DNA of 64,000 nucleotides from CAVPJW01 sp963705525 (GCA_963705525.1 CAVPJW010000001.1:1-64000), one strand, 5' to 3'. Shown: positions 28,602 to 39,189, numbered from the stretch's first letter. Notes: a model not told the origin generated them from the sequence alone. Program-made: numbers and translations.

Positions 28602-30032
28602 ATGAACTCGGATGCGTATCGATCAGTGCGGCGTGTGCTCGTGGCTCTCGTGTTTTCAACCGGCGCGTTGACGAGTCAACCGGTTCTGACCGGGCAAGCG
28701 ACGGTCGATCTCAGCGCGCTCCATCAGGTGGCGGCCGACGAGCTCAAGGCAGGAAACATCCCCGGCGCCGCGGTCGCCGTGATCCAGGGAGACCGCGTGA
28801 TCTTCGCAAAGGGTTTCGGTGTCGCGAGCATCGAGACGGGCACGCCGGTGACGCCCGATACGCTGTTTCAGATCGGCTCTATGACCAAAACGTTCACGGC
28901 CGCTGCGGTCCTGACGCTGGCTGAAGAAGGCACTCTGAAGATCGATCGGCCCATTGCCGATTACGTCAAGGGCCTCAGTCCGAAGCTGTCGAAGGTCTCG
29001 ACCGCGCAATTGTTGAGTCATACCGCAGGGCTGAAGGACGAGCCTGATGAGTTCGGGCTGCATGACGAGTCGGCGCTCTCGACATATCTCAAGTCGTGGA
29101 CCGACGACTACTGTCTCCTCGAGCCCGGTCAGGTGTTTTCGTACTCGAACTCGGGATTCGCACTGGCCGGCCTCGTGATGCAGGAGGTCGGTCAGAAACC
29201 GTTTGCCACGCAGATGACTGAACGGATTCTGCAGCCACTCGGCATGGCCCGAACGACCTTCCGGCCAACCGAGGCGATGACATACCCGCTCGCCGTCGGT
29301 CACCAGGTGAAGGAGGGAAAGCCGACGGTGGTCCGGCCGCTGGCCGACGATGCGCGCCTGTGGCCGGCGGGGACAATGTATTCGTCGGTGAATGAGCTGG
29401 CTCGATTTGCGATCGCATTCCTCAACGAGGGTCGTTTCGAAGGTCGGCAGATCCTGCAGCCGTCGGTGATTACCCAGATGTCCACGCCGCACGCGAGTGT
29501 TCCGAGCTTCGTCAGTCCGCCGGCGGAGTACGGATACGGGTTGTTCATGAATGCCAGGAACCGTGGCGTTCGCCAGATCTGGCACGACGGAACCATGACC
29601 GGCTATCTGGCTGCCATGAGGCTGGTGCCCGAGCACCATGTCGCGGTGATCGCGCTCTCGAACAGTGACAGCCAGCCGCTCAGCGAGACCATCACGAGGG
29701 CACTCGAGCTGATGGTCCCGCTCGAGCCCAGAACCACTCGAGTTGCTGCACCCACTGTCGCGATGGCGGACGCGGAGATGCAGGGCTACACGGGAAGCTA
29801 CGTCCAGCCGAATCGCTGGACGTGTGACGTCGCGATCAGGGATGGCAAGCTGTGGCTCAAGCAGTTCGGGCGTGAGTTCGAGCTTCACAAGGTAGGGGAC
29901 GATCGGTTCGAGTTCCAGCCGCCCGGCGCGCCGCAGCCGCAGACCATCGTCATCAAACCGCCCGCCGCGAGCCAGGCCGGATACCTCCATCAGTACGTGT
30001 GGGCGTTTCGCCGGATGGATGTGGCAAAGTAG
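28602..30032 (+). CDS. beta-lactamase-fold serine hydrolase (class C/esterase type), secreted
   Basis: The 476-residue protein has a signal peptide and the penicillin-recognising enzyme motifs: SMTK (nucleophile Ser and Lys) near residue 95, YSNSG near 180 and HDG near 325. A C-terminal beta domain of about 110 residues follows, as in DUF3471-tailed members. It probably acts as a peptidase or esterase rather than a beta-lactamase. The large opposite-strand frame is a shadow. Confidence 0.88.
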   Translation: MNSDAYRSVRRVLVALVFSTGALTSQPVLTGQATVDLSALHQVAADELKAGNIPGAAVAVIQGDRVIFAKGFGVASIETGTPVTPDTLFQIGSMTKTFTAAAVLTLAEEGTLKIDRPIADYVKGLSPKLSKVSTAQLLSHTAGLKDEPDEFGLHDESALSTYLKSWTDDYCLLEPGQVFSYSNSGFALAGLVMQEVGQKPFATQMTERILQPLGMARTTFRPTEAMTYPLAVGHQVKEGKPTVVRPLADDARLWPAGTMYSSVNELARFAIAFLNEGRFEGRQILQPSVITQMSTPHASVPSFVSPPAEYGYGLFMNARNRGVRQIWHDGTMTGYLAAMRLVPEHHVAVIALSNSDSQPLSETITRALELMVPLEPRTTRVAAPTVAMADAEMQGYTGSYVQPNRWTCDVAIRDGKLWLKQFGREFELHKVGDDRFEFQPPGAPQPQTIVIKPPAASQAGYLHQYVWAFRRMDVAK

Positions 30033-30036
30033 CGGG

Positions 30037-30543
30037 ATGAGCGACCCGAACGACCGATCCGATCGGCCGAGTGAATCTCCAAGGGGCGCCGACGTCCGGT
30101 TTCCCCCGCCGCTGATTTTCCTCGGCGCCATCATTCTCGGCGTTGCTCTCCAGTGGTTCGTTCGACTGACCATTCTGCCGCCCGGGCTTTCCATCGTTCG
30201 ACGCGTGGCTGGCTGGGCCCTTGTCGCGCTGTGCGTCGTTCTGATTGCGTCCGCCAGACTGCTCTTCGTCCGCGCGAACACGACCGTGCTGCCGTTCCGG
30301 CCATCGACCGCGCTCGTCGCAGGCGGTCCGTTCCGCTTCACGAGGAACCCGATGTATCTCGGCATGTCGTGCCTGGTGTCCGGGATCGCGCTCCTCGCCA
30401 ACAACTTCTGGATGATCGTGGGGCTGGCCATCGCCGTCGGCGTCGTCAACGGCTACGTCATTCCGCTCGAAGAGCGATATCTCGAATCGCTCTTTGGCGA
30501 CGAGTATCGCGGCTACAAATCACGCGTCAGGCGCTGGCTGTAG
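30037..30543 (+). CDS. isoprenylcysteine methyltransferase-like membrane protein
   Basis: The 168-residue protein has four or five membrane helices and the ICMT/PEMT C-terminal motif GPFRFTRNPMYLGM...EERYLESLFGDEYRGYKSRVRRWL. Such proteins are SAM-dependent membrane methyltransferases with undefined bacterial substrates. The ATG at 30037 lies 4 bases after the hydrolase stop, so they are likely co-transcribed; the TPR kinase follows 18 bases later. Confidence 0.85.
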   Translation: MSDPNDRSDRPSESPRGADVRFPPPLIFLGAIILGVALQWFVRLTILPPGLSIVRRVAGWALVALCVVLIASARLLFVRANTTVLPFRPSTALVAGGPFRFTRNPMYLGMSCLVSGIALLANNFWMIVGLAIAVGVVNGYVIPLEERYLESLFGDEYRGYKSRVRRWL

Positions 30544-30561
30544 TCGCTCGGACAACGACCG

Positions 30562-33423
30562 ATGCAGGGTGAGCTGGTTTCTCACTATCGGGTCCTCGAC
30601 GAGCTCGGGGGCGGCGGCATGGGCGTTGTGTATCGCGCCGAGGATATCCGGCTCGGCCGACACGTCGCCCTCAAGTTCCTGCCACTGACGATGTCACGCG
30701 ATCCGGACGCGGTGGAGCGATTTCAGCGCGAGGCTCGCGTCGCGTCTTCGTTGAATCATCCTCACATCTGCACGATCTACGACATCGGCGAGCACGAAGG
30801 CCGGCAGTTCATCGTGATGGAGCTGCTGGAGGGTCGCACGCTGAAGCACGAGATCGCGGGGAAGGCGCTCAAGGCCGAGCGGCTCCTCGATCTGGCGACG
30901 CAAATTGCCGATGGGCTCGACGCGGCCCACCAGCAGGGCATCGTGCATCGCGACATCAAACCCGCGAACATCTTCATCACGCACCGCGGCCAGGCCAAGA
31001 TCCTCGATTTCGGTCTCGCCAAACTGACAGCCCGACAGCCGTTCTCGTCCGCGCACGGCGAGACCCATCTTCCCACGCAGGCTGAGCCGCTTGACTTCAT
31101 GACTGGCCCGGGCCACACGCTGGGAACAGTCGCCTACATGTCGCCGGAGCAGGCTCGGGGCGAGGATCTCGATGCGCGGAGCGACCTCTTCTCGTTCGGC
31201 GTCACGCTCTATGAGATGGCGACAGGCCACCAGCCATTTTCCGGGCAGGCCACGGCGGTGACCTTCGACGCCATCTTGCACAAGACTCCTGTTCCGGCCG
31301 CTCGACTGAATCCCGAGCTGCCGCCTGATCTGGATCGAATTCTCTCGCGCGCGCTGGAAAAAGACCGCGCGCTCCGGTACCAGAGTGCGGCCGACATGCT
31401 GGCTGAGCTGCGCCGTATCAAGAGGGACAGCGACGTGTCGCGCGCCACGGCCTCCGTCGATCCCTCGGCGGTGCCATCGTCTGCGACGGCCGTCATGCCG
31501 GCCGGCCACGTGGCTCCCCGCTGGCGGCGCATCGTCCTGCCTGTCGGAAGTCTCGTGACCGTCGGGGGGATTGTGGCCGGCATTCTGCTGTTACGTTCGC
31601 CCTCGGTGCCCGCACTCACCGAGCGCGACTCGATCGTGCTCGCGGATTTCGCCAACACGACGGGCGAGCGGGTGCTCGATGCCACCTTGACGCGCGCGCT
31701 CGCGGTCCAGCTCGAACAGTCGCCCTTCATCAACATCGTGCCCGAGACGCGGGTCCGCGACATTCTGGGGGAAATGGGCCGACCGGCTGACCAGGCGATG
31801 AAGGGGGACGTCGCGCGCGAAGTCTGCCAGCGTGAGAATGCCAAGGCGATGCTGGCTGGAACTGTCTCACGACTGGGCAGCCGTTACGTCATCGATCTCG
31901 AGGCCGCCAATTGTCAGAGCGGAGAAGTCCTGGCGCGCGAGGAGATTCAGGCCGACCAGCAGGAACAGATCCTGGCCTCGCTGAGCCGAGCGACGTCCAG
32001 CCTGCGTCGGCGGCTCGGAGAATCGCTCGTCTCGATCAAGCGCTTCGATGTGCCGATTGAACGCGCAACGACGCCGTCGCTCGAGGCATTGCGAGCCTAT
32101 AGCCTGGGGGAGATCGAGCATGCGAAAGGACAGGACCTGGCTGCGCGCCCGTTCTATGAACGAGCGGTTGAACTCGATCCCAACTTCGCGATCGCCTACG
32201 CGAAGCTAGCCGCCCTTCATTGGAATGGAAGCGAGTTCATCGCGGCGGCAGAGAGCGCGAAGCAGGCCTTCGAGCGGCGGGAGCACGTGACCGAACGGGA
32301 AAAGCTGTATATCGCGCAGTGGTATTACCTGACTCACAACGAAGAGGCTCGCGTGATGAGCACGCTACTCTCGTGGAAACAGCTTTATCCGCGAGATGTT
32401 GTTCCCAGGGTCAATCTTGGGTATTCGTACAATTTCGCCGGCCAGTTTGAAAAAGCGGTGGACGAATATCGCGAGCTTCTCTTGCTCGACCAGAAGCAGG
32501 CGTTTGCGTTCGGCAATCTGGCGGAATCTCTCCTGAACCTGAACAGGTATTCAGAGGCGAAGGAGGTCCTGGATCAGGCGTTGAAACAGAACGTGAGTTA
32601 CCTCGACATGCACGAGCTGCTGTTTCGGCTGGCCTTTGTCCGCGGTGACTCGCAGGGTATGGAGAAAGAAGCCCGGTGGGCCGAAGGCAAAGACGGTGAA
32701 GCGTCTCTGCTTGCGGCTCGAGCCGACGCCGCCGCTTTCTCTGGTCGGGTTCGCGAGTCCAGAGAGCTGACGAGCCGCGCCGTGGCCAATGCTGAGGGGC
32801 ATGGTTTCAAGGATTACGCCGCCGTGATCGTGTCCGAGCACGCCCTCGCGGAGGCGGAGTTTGGAAACAGCGAGGAGGCCCGGCGATCCGCCGAGCGGTC
32901 ACGAGCGCTTGCGCACAATCGTCGAGCAACCACCATGCTTGTCATGGCGCTCGCGCGAAGCGGGCGTCCGGCAGAGGCGCAAGACTTACTGAGCGAGCTT
33001 GCGTCGGATCAAGGGGTCCCAAAGTTCGCTACCGCCACGGTGGTTCCCGCGGGCCGCGCAGCGATTGCCTTGAGCCGACGGGACACCGTCGGCGCCATCG
33101 AGGCACTGAAGACCTCAATTCCATTTGATCGATTGGCAATCCTACACCCCATCTACTATCGGGGGCTGGCGTATCTCGCCAACTCTGAAGGGGAGAGCGC
33201 GGCGATCGAGTTCGAACGGTTCCTCAGCCGGCGCGGTCAAGCGGCCGTCTGGCCTCTGTATCCGCTGGCTCAGCTCGGACTCGCGCGCGCGTACGCGCTC
33301 GAAGGAATCCGGGACAAGAGCCGAAAGGCCTATGAGGACTTCTTCGCGATGTGGAAGGGTTCCGATCCCGATGTCCCTGTTCTCGTTCAAGCCAGGCGCG
33401 AATACGCGCGGCTCTCGCAGTGA
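30562..33423 (+). CDS. Ser/Thr protein kinase with transmembrane segment and TPR sensor region
   Basis: The 953-residue protein matches the kinase at 15711-18614 along its whole length. It has GGGGMGVVYRAED, HRDIKPANIFI, DFGLAKL and SPEQARGEDL in the kinase domain, a membrane helix near residue 330, an ERDSIVLADFANTTGE module and C-terminal TPR-like helices. The kinase is intracellular; the TPR part should lie outside. It is placed directly downstream of the ICMT-like gene, an arrangement not seen for its paralogue. Confidence 0.9.
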   Translation: MQGELVSHYRVLDELGGGGMGVVYRAEDIRLGRHVALKFLPLTMSRDPDAVERFQREARVASSLNHPHICTIYDIGEHEGRQFIVMELLEGRTLKHEIAGKALKAERLLDLATQIADGLDAAHQQGIVHRDIKPANIFITHRGQAKILDFGLAKLTARQPFSSAHGETHLPTQAEPLDFMTGPGHTLGTVAYMSPEQARGEDLDARSDLFSFGVTLYEMATGHQPFSGQATAVTFDAILHKTPVPAARLNPELPPDLDRILSRALEKDRALRYQSAADMLAELRRIKRDSDVSRATASVDPSAVPSSATAVMPAGHVAPRWRRIVLPVGSLVTVGGIVAGILLLRSPSVPALTERDSIVLADFANTTGERVLDATLTRALAVQLEQSPFINIVPETRVRDILGEMGRPADQAMKGDVAREVCQRENAKAMLAGTVSRLGSRYVIDLEAANCQSGEVLAREEIQADQQEQILASLSRATSSLRRRLGESLVSIKRFDVPIERATTPSLEALRAYSLGEIEHAKGQDLAARPFYERAVELDPNFAIAYAKLAALHWNGSEFIAAAESAKQAFERREHVTEREKLYIAQWYYLTHNEEARVMSTLLSWKQLYPRDVVPRVNLGYSYNFAGQFEKAVDEYRELLLLDQKQAFAFGNLAESLLNLNRYSEAKEVLDQALKQNVSYLDMHELLFRLAFVRGDSQGMEKEARWAEGKDGEASLLAARADAAAFSGRVRESRELTSRAVANAEGHGFKDYAAVIVSEHALAEAEFGNSEEARRSAERSRALAHNRRATTMLVMALARSGRPAEAQDLLSELASDQGVPKFATATVVPAGRAAIALSRRDTVGAIEALKTSIPFDRLAILHPIYYRGLAYLANSEGESAAIEFERFLSRRGQAAVWPLYPLAQLGLARAYALEGIRDKSRKAYEDFFAMWKGSDPDVPVLVQARREYARLSQ

Positions 33424-33530
33424 GGCCCCCTGTGAGTGCCGCGCCACTCCCGGTTCGCTTCCATAATCGAGAAGCTGCTCAACCTGATAGTGATGTACGT
33501 GCTACTCGCGTGACGGCCCAGGTCAATCCG

Positions 33531-35999
33531 ATGCCTCTACAAGAACACATCTGCCTCTTCAACACACGCCGACACCTCGGCCTGATACTCATCTGGTCAC
33601 TCCTGATGACCGGCGTGTCTGCGAGCAGCGCGGGTCTTCAGATCGGCGAGTCGTCGACTGGCACCGACACCGACGTCAACACGATCCACGCCGATCTCAC
33701 ACGCGCCTATCAACGGGATTTCTTTGTCTACCACAACGATCTGTTTCCCGGCTTTCTCCTGCATTCCAGGCTGACCTCCATCGGCCTCTTCCGCGGCCTG
33801 AGCGCCGTTGGCCTGTCGGCTCCGACCGCGATGGCGTGGTCAGAAGGCGGCGCGGTTCGCGTGGCACGTGCTCCGGTGTCGAGCGGTCCCAGGCTGTCGG
33901 CGCCGTGGCTGCTCGTCTGGTTCAACGGGGGGACCGGCTGGGATGGAGTCAAGTTCATTCGCGGGCCGTGGAACGACAGTCCGCGGTTCAATCCGACAGT
34001 CGGGCCGATCGACTGCCCCTGGCTCGTCGTCCTCCAGCATCCGGCCGTCGCGACACTCGACGCGGAAGGCCTGACTATCACGGGCGATCGACCTCTCGAT
34101 CACGTTGTGATGATGCCGTTCTATGGTTCGGAAAAGCTGTCGCCGACGCGCACCGCCAATTGGACGACCGCATTGCCCGGGGACGTGATCCAGCGCGCGA
34201 ATCAGTGGGCCTCCTATGCGCGCCGGTTTCCGCTGTACGTCCGCGAGGACTATCAGGTCGATGAAGCCGAAGATCAGGTGCGTGTTCGGAATACGTTCGA
34301 GCACCTCCCGATTGAAGACGATTGGAAGACGGCACCGGCGCTCCTCGCGCCCGTTCCACCGGTGATGGCGCTGGCCTACACGAGCGGTTTCCGGATCGCC
34401 TTCGACCGACCACCGAGCGATCTGCAGACAGTGACCCACTGGGGCCCGCTCCTGGCGGTCACCGGCCGGAATCAGTACGAGTATGTGGTGAATGGGATTC
34501 TCAAGTACGTCGACGAAGAACGCATCGTCTCGACGCTGCGAAAGGAGGTGCCGGGTTTCGACGCTGCCCGGATGCTGCTCATTGCGCGGATGGAGAACGC
34601 CGCCGCAGGTGGAGCCGATCCGAAGGGCGCGTATTCGGTGGACTGGGGCATGGGAATGGTGAGCGCCTGGATGAGGGCCACGAAATACCTCCCTGAAAAG
34701 CTCACCCGAAAACTCACCAGCTACGTCCAGCGACAGGATCTCATTGCCGGGTATTTCTTTAATCCCGCCATGTTCGACGAGGTGCCGCTGATGATCGGGA
34801 ACAAGGCCCTGAAGGTCGTGGCCTTCAAGGCGAAAGCCGGACATCAAACCTACGGAGATGACCTCGTCAAGCAGACGTCACGCATGCCATTCGTTGCCTG
34901 GCAATACGGTTACTACAGCGGAGACTGGCAGAGCATTCAGCAGCGGTACGAGTTCATCAGGAGCTTGTATGGTTTCAATCTACTGCTCGGCTGGTCGAAC
35001 GTCGGGCCGGAGTACACGGCCGAGCACGCCAAGATTTCGGCCAAGCAGGGGGCCATCGGACTCGCGAGGCTGGCGCGCCGTTTCAGCGATCAGCCGACCT
35101 ACGACTACGGCGCCTATTTGCTCGCCAAGGCGTTGATCAACGAGTGGGCGTGGAGCATGGCGGCGGTGCCCTATGCCACCACCCACGGGCCGTGGTTTCA
35201 CCCGACGGATATCGACTGGATCGTCCACGAGAACCACGGCTATGTCGGCATCGAAGGGATGCCGCTCGACCAGAAGCGGACCTACGAAGAAATCCCCCTG
35301 GTGCTGGACCGGTTCAATCGCGAGGAGCTGACGTCGTTCAACGATTTCTACGTACGCATGCGGCATCGATACGTGCCGCGTGAGAACCTTGCGAATGTTT
35401 ACGTGACCGATTTCGGCGATGCACCAGATCTGGCCGCGCTCCTGACGAAGCCCGTCAGCGACCTCGTCAGGGCAGCTGTCGGCAAGCAAAGCCACGTGAC
35501 GCCGATTTATTACAACTACCCGATCGATCTGATGGAACTCGGGTCTGATGCGACCTATGAAAGGATTCAGCCGAAAGGCACCGCGAGTCCGGAGTGGCGG
35601 CGGGGACTCGACGCACTGTCGCGCGGCCAGAGCTGGCGTCAGCTTGGCATCGCGCTCCGGAATGACTGGAAAGACGGGCTGCCCGCCGAATGGCCGTATC
35701 CAGGTTGGTATCTGATGAACCCGCCGAAGCAGGGCGGCAAGTTCCACAATGACCTTCTGCCGTTCGGGTTCATTCAGGCCAGCGAATCGCGACGGCCGGT
35801 CAACCCGGCGATCGTCCGGTCGAACTGGAACTCGGAACTGACAAGTATGGATCTGACCGCGAGTAGCGCCGAGGTGGGCCCACGGCGACCGTTGCTCTCG
35901 CTCTTGCTCGCGGTCGCCCTCGCCGCGGCAGTCTGGCAGGGATTCAGGATTCAGGGTTCAAGGTTCGGGGTTCACAGTTCACGCCTGCGGAAGTCGTGA
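33531..35999 (+). CDS. large secreted protein, possible glycoside-hydrolase-like barrel
   Basis: The product has about 822 residues: an N-terminal membrane anchor or signal (HLGLILIWSLLMTGVSAS), beta-rich N-terminal half and an alpha-rich region (YVQRQDLIAGYFFNP through VPYATTHGPWFHPTDIDW) that resembles the alpha/alpha barrels of polysaccharide-degrading enzymes. A hydrophobic helix sits near the C-terminus. I do not recognise the exact family, and activity is inferred only from composition. The ATG at 33531 is chosen over the upstream open frame, which overlaps the kinase gene. The final ~20 residues are encoded by heptad repeat DNA (35938-35990). Confidence 0.55.
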   Translation: MPLQEHICLFNTRRHLGLILIWSLLMTGVSASSAGLQIGESSTGTDTDVNTIHADLTRAYQRDFFVYHNDLFPGFLLHSRLTSIGLFRGLSAVGLSAPTAMAWSEGGAVRVARAPVSSGPRLSAPWLLVWFNGGTGWDGVKFIRGPWNDSPRFNPTVGPIDCPWLVVLQHPAVATLDAEGLTITGDRPLDHVVMMPFYGSEKLSPTRTANWTTALPGDVIQRANQWASYARRFPLYVREDYQVDEAEDQVRVRNTFEHLPIEDDWKTAPALLAPVPPVMALAYTSGFRIAFDRPPSDLQTVTHWGPLLAVTGRNQYEYVVNGILKYVDEERIVSTLRKEVPGFDAARMLLIARMENAAAGGADPKGAYSVDWGMGMVSAWMRATKYLPEKLTRKLTSYVQRQDLIAGYFFNPAMFDEVPLMIGNKALKVVAFKAKAGHQTYGDDLVKQTSRMPFVAWQYGYYSGDWQSIQQRYEFIRSLYGFNLLLGWSNVGPEYTAEHAKISAKQGAIGLARLARRFSDQPTYDYGAYLLAKALINEWAWSMAAVPYATTHGPWFHPTDIDWIVHENHGYVGIEGMPLDQKRTYEEIPLVLDRFNREELTSFNDFYVRMRHRYVPRENLANVYVTDFGDAPDLAALLTKPVSDLVRAAVGKQSHVTPIYYNYPIDLMELGSDATYERIQPKGTASPEWRRGLDALSRGQSWRQLGIALRNDWKDGLPAEWPYPGWYLMNPPKQGGKFHNDLLPFGFIQASESRRPVNPAIVRSNWNSELTSMDLTASSAEVGPRRPLLSLLLAVALAAAVWQGFRIQGSRFGVHSSRLRKS
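35938..35990. repeat. heptad intergenic repeat, GGTTCAG type
   Basis: Units such as GGATTCA, GGGTTCA, AGGTTCG and GGGTTCA occupy the 3' end of the preceding gene and add a variable tail to its protein. Confidence 0.5.
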
Positions 36000-36528
36000 T
36001 CCTCGGCTCGCTGAAGTCACAGGATCACGCGCGTGAGTGCTCCTGCCGATCGTGCACTTTCTTCTCCCACCGACTTGATTCGCAACGGTCACGCGAAGAT
36101 CTTGCGTCGAACGATCGAGACGGCCGGAGACTCTCCAGTTCCGATAACGCCAGAGCTTGTCACGACGCCTCTTCAGATCGCTGCCTCTTCAATTAAAAGA
36201 TCGCGATCGACGATCGCACACATCGATTGCGATCCGATTATTACGATGCAAAGATTGGATGCGCTTCCGATCACACAAGAGTGATCGGCATACTCAATTC
36301 TCGCTGCTTACCTCGAGAGTGCGACAGGCCGCGATCGCGGGCCTTGGCCACTAAATTCCACAGAGTCACATTCGGCAGATTTCTTGCCTAGGAGTCGCGG
36401 GAGTTACGGCGAGATTCGATCAGTAGCCCGTCACGCGTTCGCGACTCGACGTAGCCGAGCCAGCTCTTCCGACGACATCGTCAATCAACCGAGCAAAAAC
36501 GCGAGGGGTTCGCGTAGGGGAGTAGTGT
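36000..36528. other. 529-bp intergenic region without a supported gene
   Basis: The longest frame (36033-36284, 83 codons) has no recognisable features and no ribosome binding site that I can see. The stretch 36180-36290 is locally AT-richer and full of GATCG-type short palindromes. It may be regulatory or decayed DNA. Confidence 0.35.
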
Positions 36529-37777
36529 GTGAGAACCAACAGCATTGGAGTACTCGCCGTTGTGGCAGGACTTGCCGGCCTTGTGAGCGCCGTGACGATG
36601 AAGGCGGCGCCGGGAACGACGCCGCAGATTTCAAAACATCGGTCGACACCGGTGGCAATGCCGCCCGCCGTGGCATTCGGAGATCCGCTGCCGGGCTTGA
36701 CCGCAGAGCAGTTAATTGAGTTCGACGAAGGGAAGGAAGAATTCGAAGAGGCAGAAGAGGCCGATGAGGGCCTGGGGCCGGTCTTCAATGCCGAGTCGTG
36801 TGCGACCTGTCACTTCAGTCCGGAGATCGGCGGCGCCAGCACGCTCGTGGAGACGCGTTTCGGTGCGGTGAACAGACGCAAGTTCGATCCGCTGTCGGCG
36901 CTGGGTGGTTCGTTGATTCAGTCGCAGGGCATTGGGTTCATGGATGGCCCCGATGGCCAGTGCGAGTACCATCGCAGAGGTCGTGCCCAAGGAAGCCACG
37001 GTAATGGCCGGCCGCCGGACCACCCCGCTCTTCGGACTCGGGCTGGTCGATGCGGTGCCGGACGCCGTCTTTCTGCAGCTCGCCATGAACCAGCTCTTCA
37101 ACCGCGATGGCGTCCTCGGCCGGCCCAACCTCGTGCTCAGGATTGCGACCGGGCAGAAAGCCGTCGGCAAGTTCGGATGGAAGGCGCAGGTGCCAACCCT
37201 CTTTCAGTTCTCGGGTGATGCGTACCTGAATGAGATGGGGATTACGAGCGCACAATTTCCGCAGGAGAACTGCCCTCAGGGCGATTGTGCCAAGCTCTCC
37301 TGCGATCCGGCGGTCGATCCCGAAGACGATGGTTCGGGAATCGACGCGTTTCATCATTTCATGACGTTTCTCGCGCCGCCGCCGCGCGGCCCCATCACCG
37401 AGCAGGTGGCGAGTGGCGAACAGGTCTTCAAGCAGATCGGTTGTCAGACCTGTCATGTCTCGACGCTCCGCACGGGGCCGAATCCCATTCCCGCGCTCGA
37501 TCGGGTCACGTTCCACCCGTACTCGGATTTCCTCCTGCACAACATGGGCAGCCTCGGTGACGGAATTGCGCAGGGCCTGGCCACGGGCCGCGACATGCGG
37601 ACCGCACCCCTCTGGGGTTTGAGGGTCCAGACGATGTTTCTGCACGACGGGCGGGCGCTCAGCCTCGAAAACGCCATCGCCGCGCACGACGGAGAGGCGA
37701 GGCTGTCGCGGCAGCGCTTCGCGGCGCTCGATGCTGCCCGCAGGATGCAGCTGTTGGCCTTCCTGAAATCGCTCTAA
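36529..37777 (+). pseudogene. di-haem c-type oxidoreductase (DUF1111-like) with one frameshift
   Basis: Joined at about 36957, the frames give a secreted protein of about 415 residues with two haem motifs, CATCH near residue 90 and CQTCH near residue 305, and a GRRTTPLFGLGLVDAVPD stretch typical of DUF1111 thiol-oxidoreductase-like proteins related to cytochrome c peroxidases. The start is a GTG with a leader peptide. The break is one extra C in GATGGCCAG. An electron-transfer or peroxidase role in the periplasm is likely. Confidence 0.8.
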
Positions 37778-37794
37778 GGGGCCCATGTTCAGGG

Positions 37795-37838
37795 TCCGGG
37801 TTCAGGGTTCGGGCAGAACCTTGAACCCTGGACCGTTT
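37795..37838. repeat. heptad repeat hairpin after the di-haem gene
   Basis: GGTCC/GGGTTCA/GGGTTC on the left and GAACCTT/GAACCCT/GGACC on the right form an inverted pair downstream of the stop. It could end transcription. Confidence 0.5.
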
Positions 37839-37869
37839 ATCATGGCTCGTCCTCACAGAGGGTGTTGCC

Positions 37870-39189
37870 ATGACACGTACGGTTCTGTTCGTGTTCTGCC
37901 TGCTGTCGGCGTCTCAGGCGTTCGCTCGGCCCCATAGCATTCCGCAGGCCTCGGCCACAAACCCATCGACGTATTCAGTGTCCGCTGCGGGTGGTCAAGC
38001 CGACGCCGGCCCGGTGGCTGTGCCTGAGCCGAACGAGAAGGCCATGCGGTACTACCGGAGCGGTGTCGCGTGGTGGATCTTTGGCACCATCTGGGGTCTC
38101 GTGGTGCCAGCCGCGTTGCTCCTGACCGGTTTCTCGGCGGGCATGAGAAATCTGTCGGTGCGATTGGGCAGGAAATGGTTCTTCGTCATCGCGATCTACG
38201 TCATCATCTTTTCCATCGTCAGCTTCGTGATCGATTTGCCCTTCAGCTACTACAGCGGCTTTGCACGGGAGCACGCGTTCGGGCTCTCTGACCAGACCTT
38301 CCAGAAATGGATGGGCGATCAGCTGAAGGGGCTGGCCGTCGGCCTTGTCATCGGTCCGCTCGTCTTCTGGGTGCCGTACTTACTGCTCGACCGCAGCCCG
38401 CAGCGATGGTGGCTCTACAGCGGCCTCCTGATGGTGCCATTTCTGTTTCTGATCCTGTTCATTCAACCGCTCTGGATCGAACCGCTCTTCAACGACTTTG
38501 GTCCGATGCAGGACAAGGCGCTCGAGCGCAGCATTCTCGGCCTGGCCGATCGCGCTGGCATCGAGGGAGGGCGTGTCTATCAGGTCAACAAGAGCGTGGA
38601 TACGAAGCAGCTGAATGCCTACGTCAGCGGATTCGGCTCGACCAAGAGAATCGTGCTGTGGGACACCACGATCAAGAAGCTCGATGAGCCGGAGCTCCTC
38701 ACTGTGATGGGACACGAGATGGGGCACTATGTGCTGCACCACCTCTGGATGCTCATCGGCTTTCTCTCGGCCCTGACGATGGTGTCGTTGTATGCGATTC
38801 ACCGAACCGCCGGATGGGTGATTGCGAGGTTTCGCGTCCGGATGGGATTCGACCGGCTGTCGGACATCGCGTCGCTGCCGTTGATCAGCCTGCTGTTCGG
38901 CTTGTACTTCTTTCTTGTCTCGCCCGTGGCGCTCGCAATCAATCGACATCTGGAACACGAAGCCGATCGCTTTGGACTGGAGATCACCAAGAACAATCAC
39001 GCGGCCGCCACGGCCTTCGTCAAGCTTTCCGACACGAATCTGGTCAATCCCCGCCCCGGATTCATCGTCAAGATCTGGCGCGCCAACCATCCTCCGGTCG
39101 GCGAGCGCATCGACTTTGCGAACGAGTATCGTCCCTGGGAGCACAACGAGCCGCTGAAGTACGGGCATCTGTTTCAAGAGAGCCGGTAG
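37870..39189 (+). CDS. Ste24-type M48 family zinc metallopeptidase
   Basis: The 439-residue protein has a signal-like N-terminus, several membrane helices and the CAAX-protease/Ste24 zinc site HEMGH (in LLTVMGHEMGHYVLHH) with the downstream Glu ligand in EHEADRFGLE. It likely cleaves misfolded or specific membrane proteins in the inner membrane. The start is GTTGCC-ATG with no strong Shine-Dalgarno. It is followed by 270 bases without a gene. Confidence 0.88.
   Translation: MTRTVLFVFCLLSASQAFARPHSIPQASATNPSTYSVSAAGGQADAGPVAVPEPNEKAMRYYRSGVAWWIFGTIWGLVVPAALLLTGFSAGMRNLSVRLGRKWFFVIAIYVIIFSIVSFVIDLPFSYYSGFAREHAFGLSDQTFQKWMGDQLKGLAVGLVIGPLVFWVPYLLLDRSPQRWWLYSGLLMVPFLFLILFIQPLWIEPLFNDFGPMQDKALERSILGLADRAGIEGGRVYQVNKSVDTKQLNAYVSGFGSTKRIVLWDTTIKKLDEPELLTVMGHEMGHYVLHHLWMLIGFLSALTMVSLYAIHRTAGWVIARFRVRMGFDRLSDIASLPLISLLFGLYFFLVSPVALAINRHLEHEADRFGLEITKNNHAAATAFVKLSDTNLVNPRPGFIVKIWRANHPPVGERIDFANEYRPWEHNEPLKYGHLFQESR

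Noticed and set aside
28656..30449. Minus-strand open frame of 597 codons
   Set aside because: It is antisense to the serine hydrolase and the ICMT-like gene and has shadow-type composition.
33351..33530. Upstream extension of the large secreted protein into the kinase gene
   Set aside because: The extension overlaps kinase codons and lacks a signal peptide; ATG 33531 begins directly before the hydrophobic leader.
36033..36284. 83-codon frame in the 36.0-36.5 kb spacer
   Set aside because: There is no ribosome site, domain or coding-like composition; it remains possible but unsupported.
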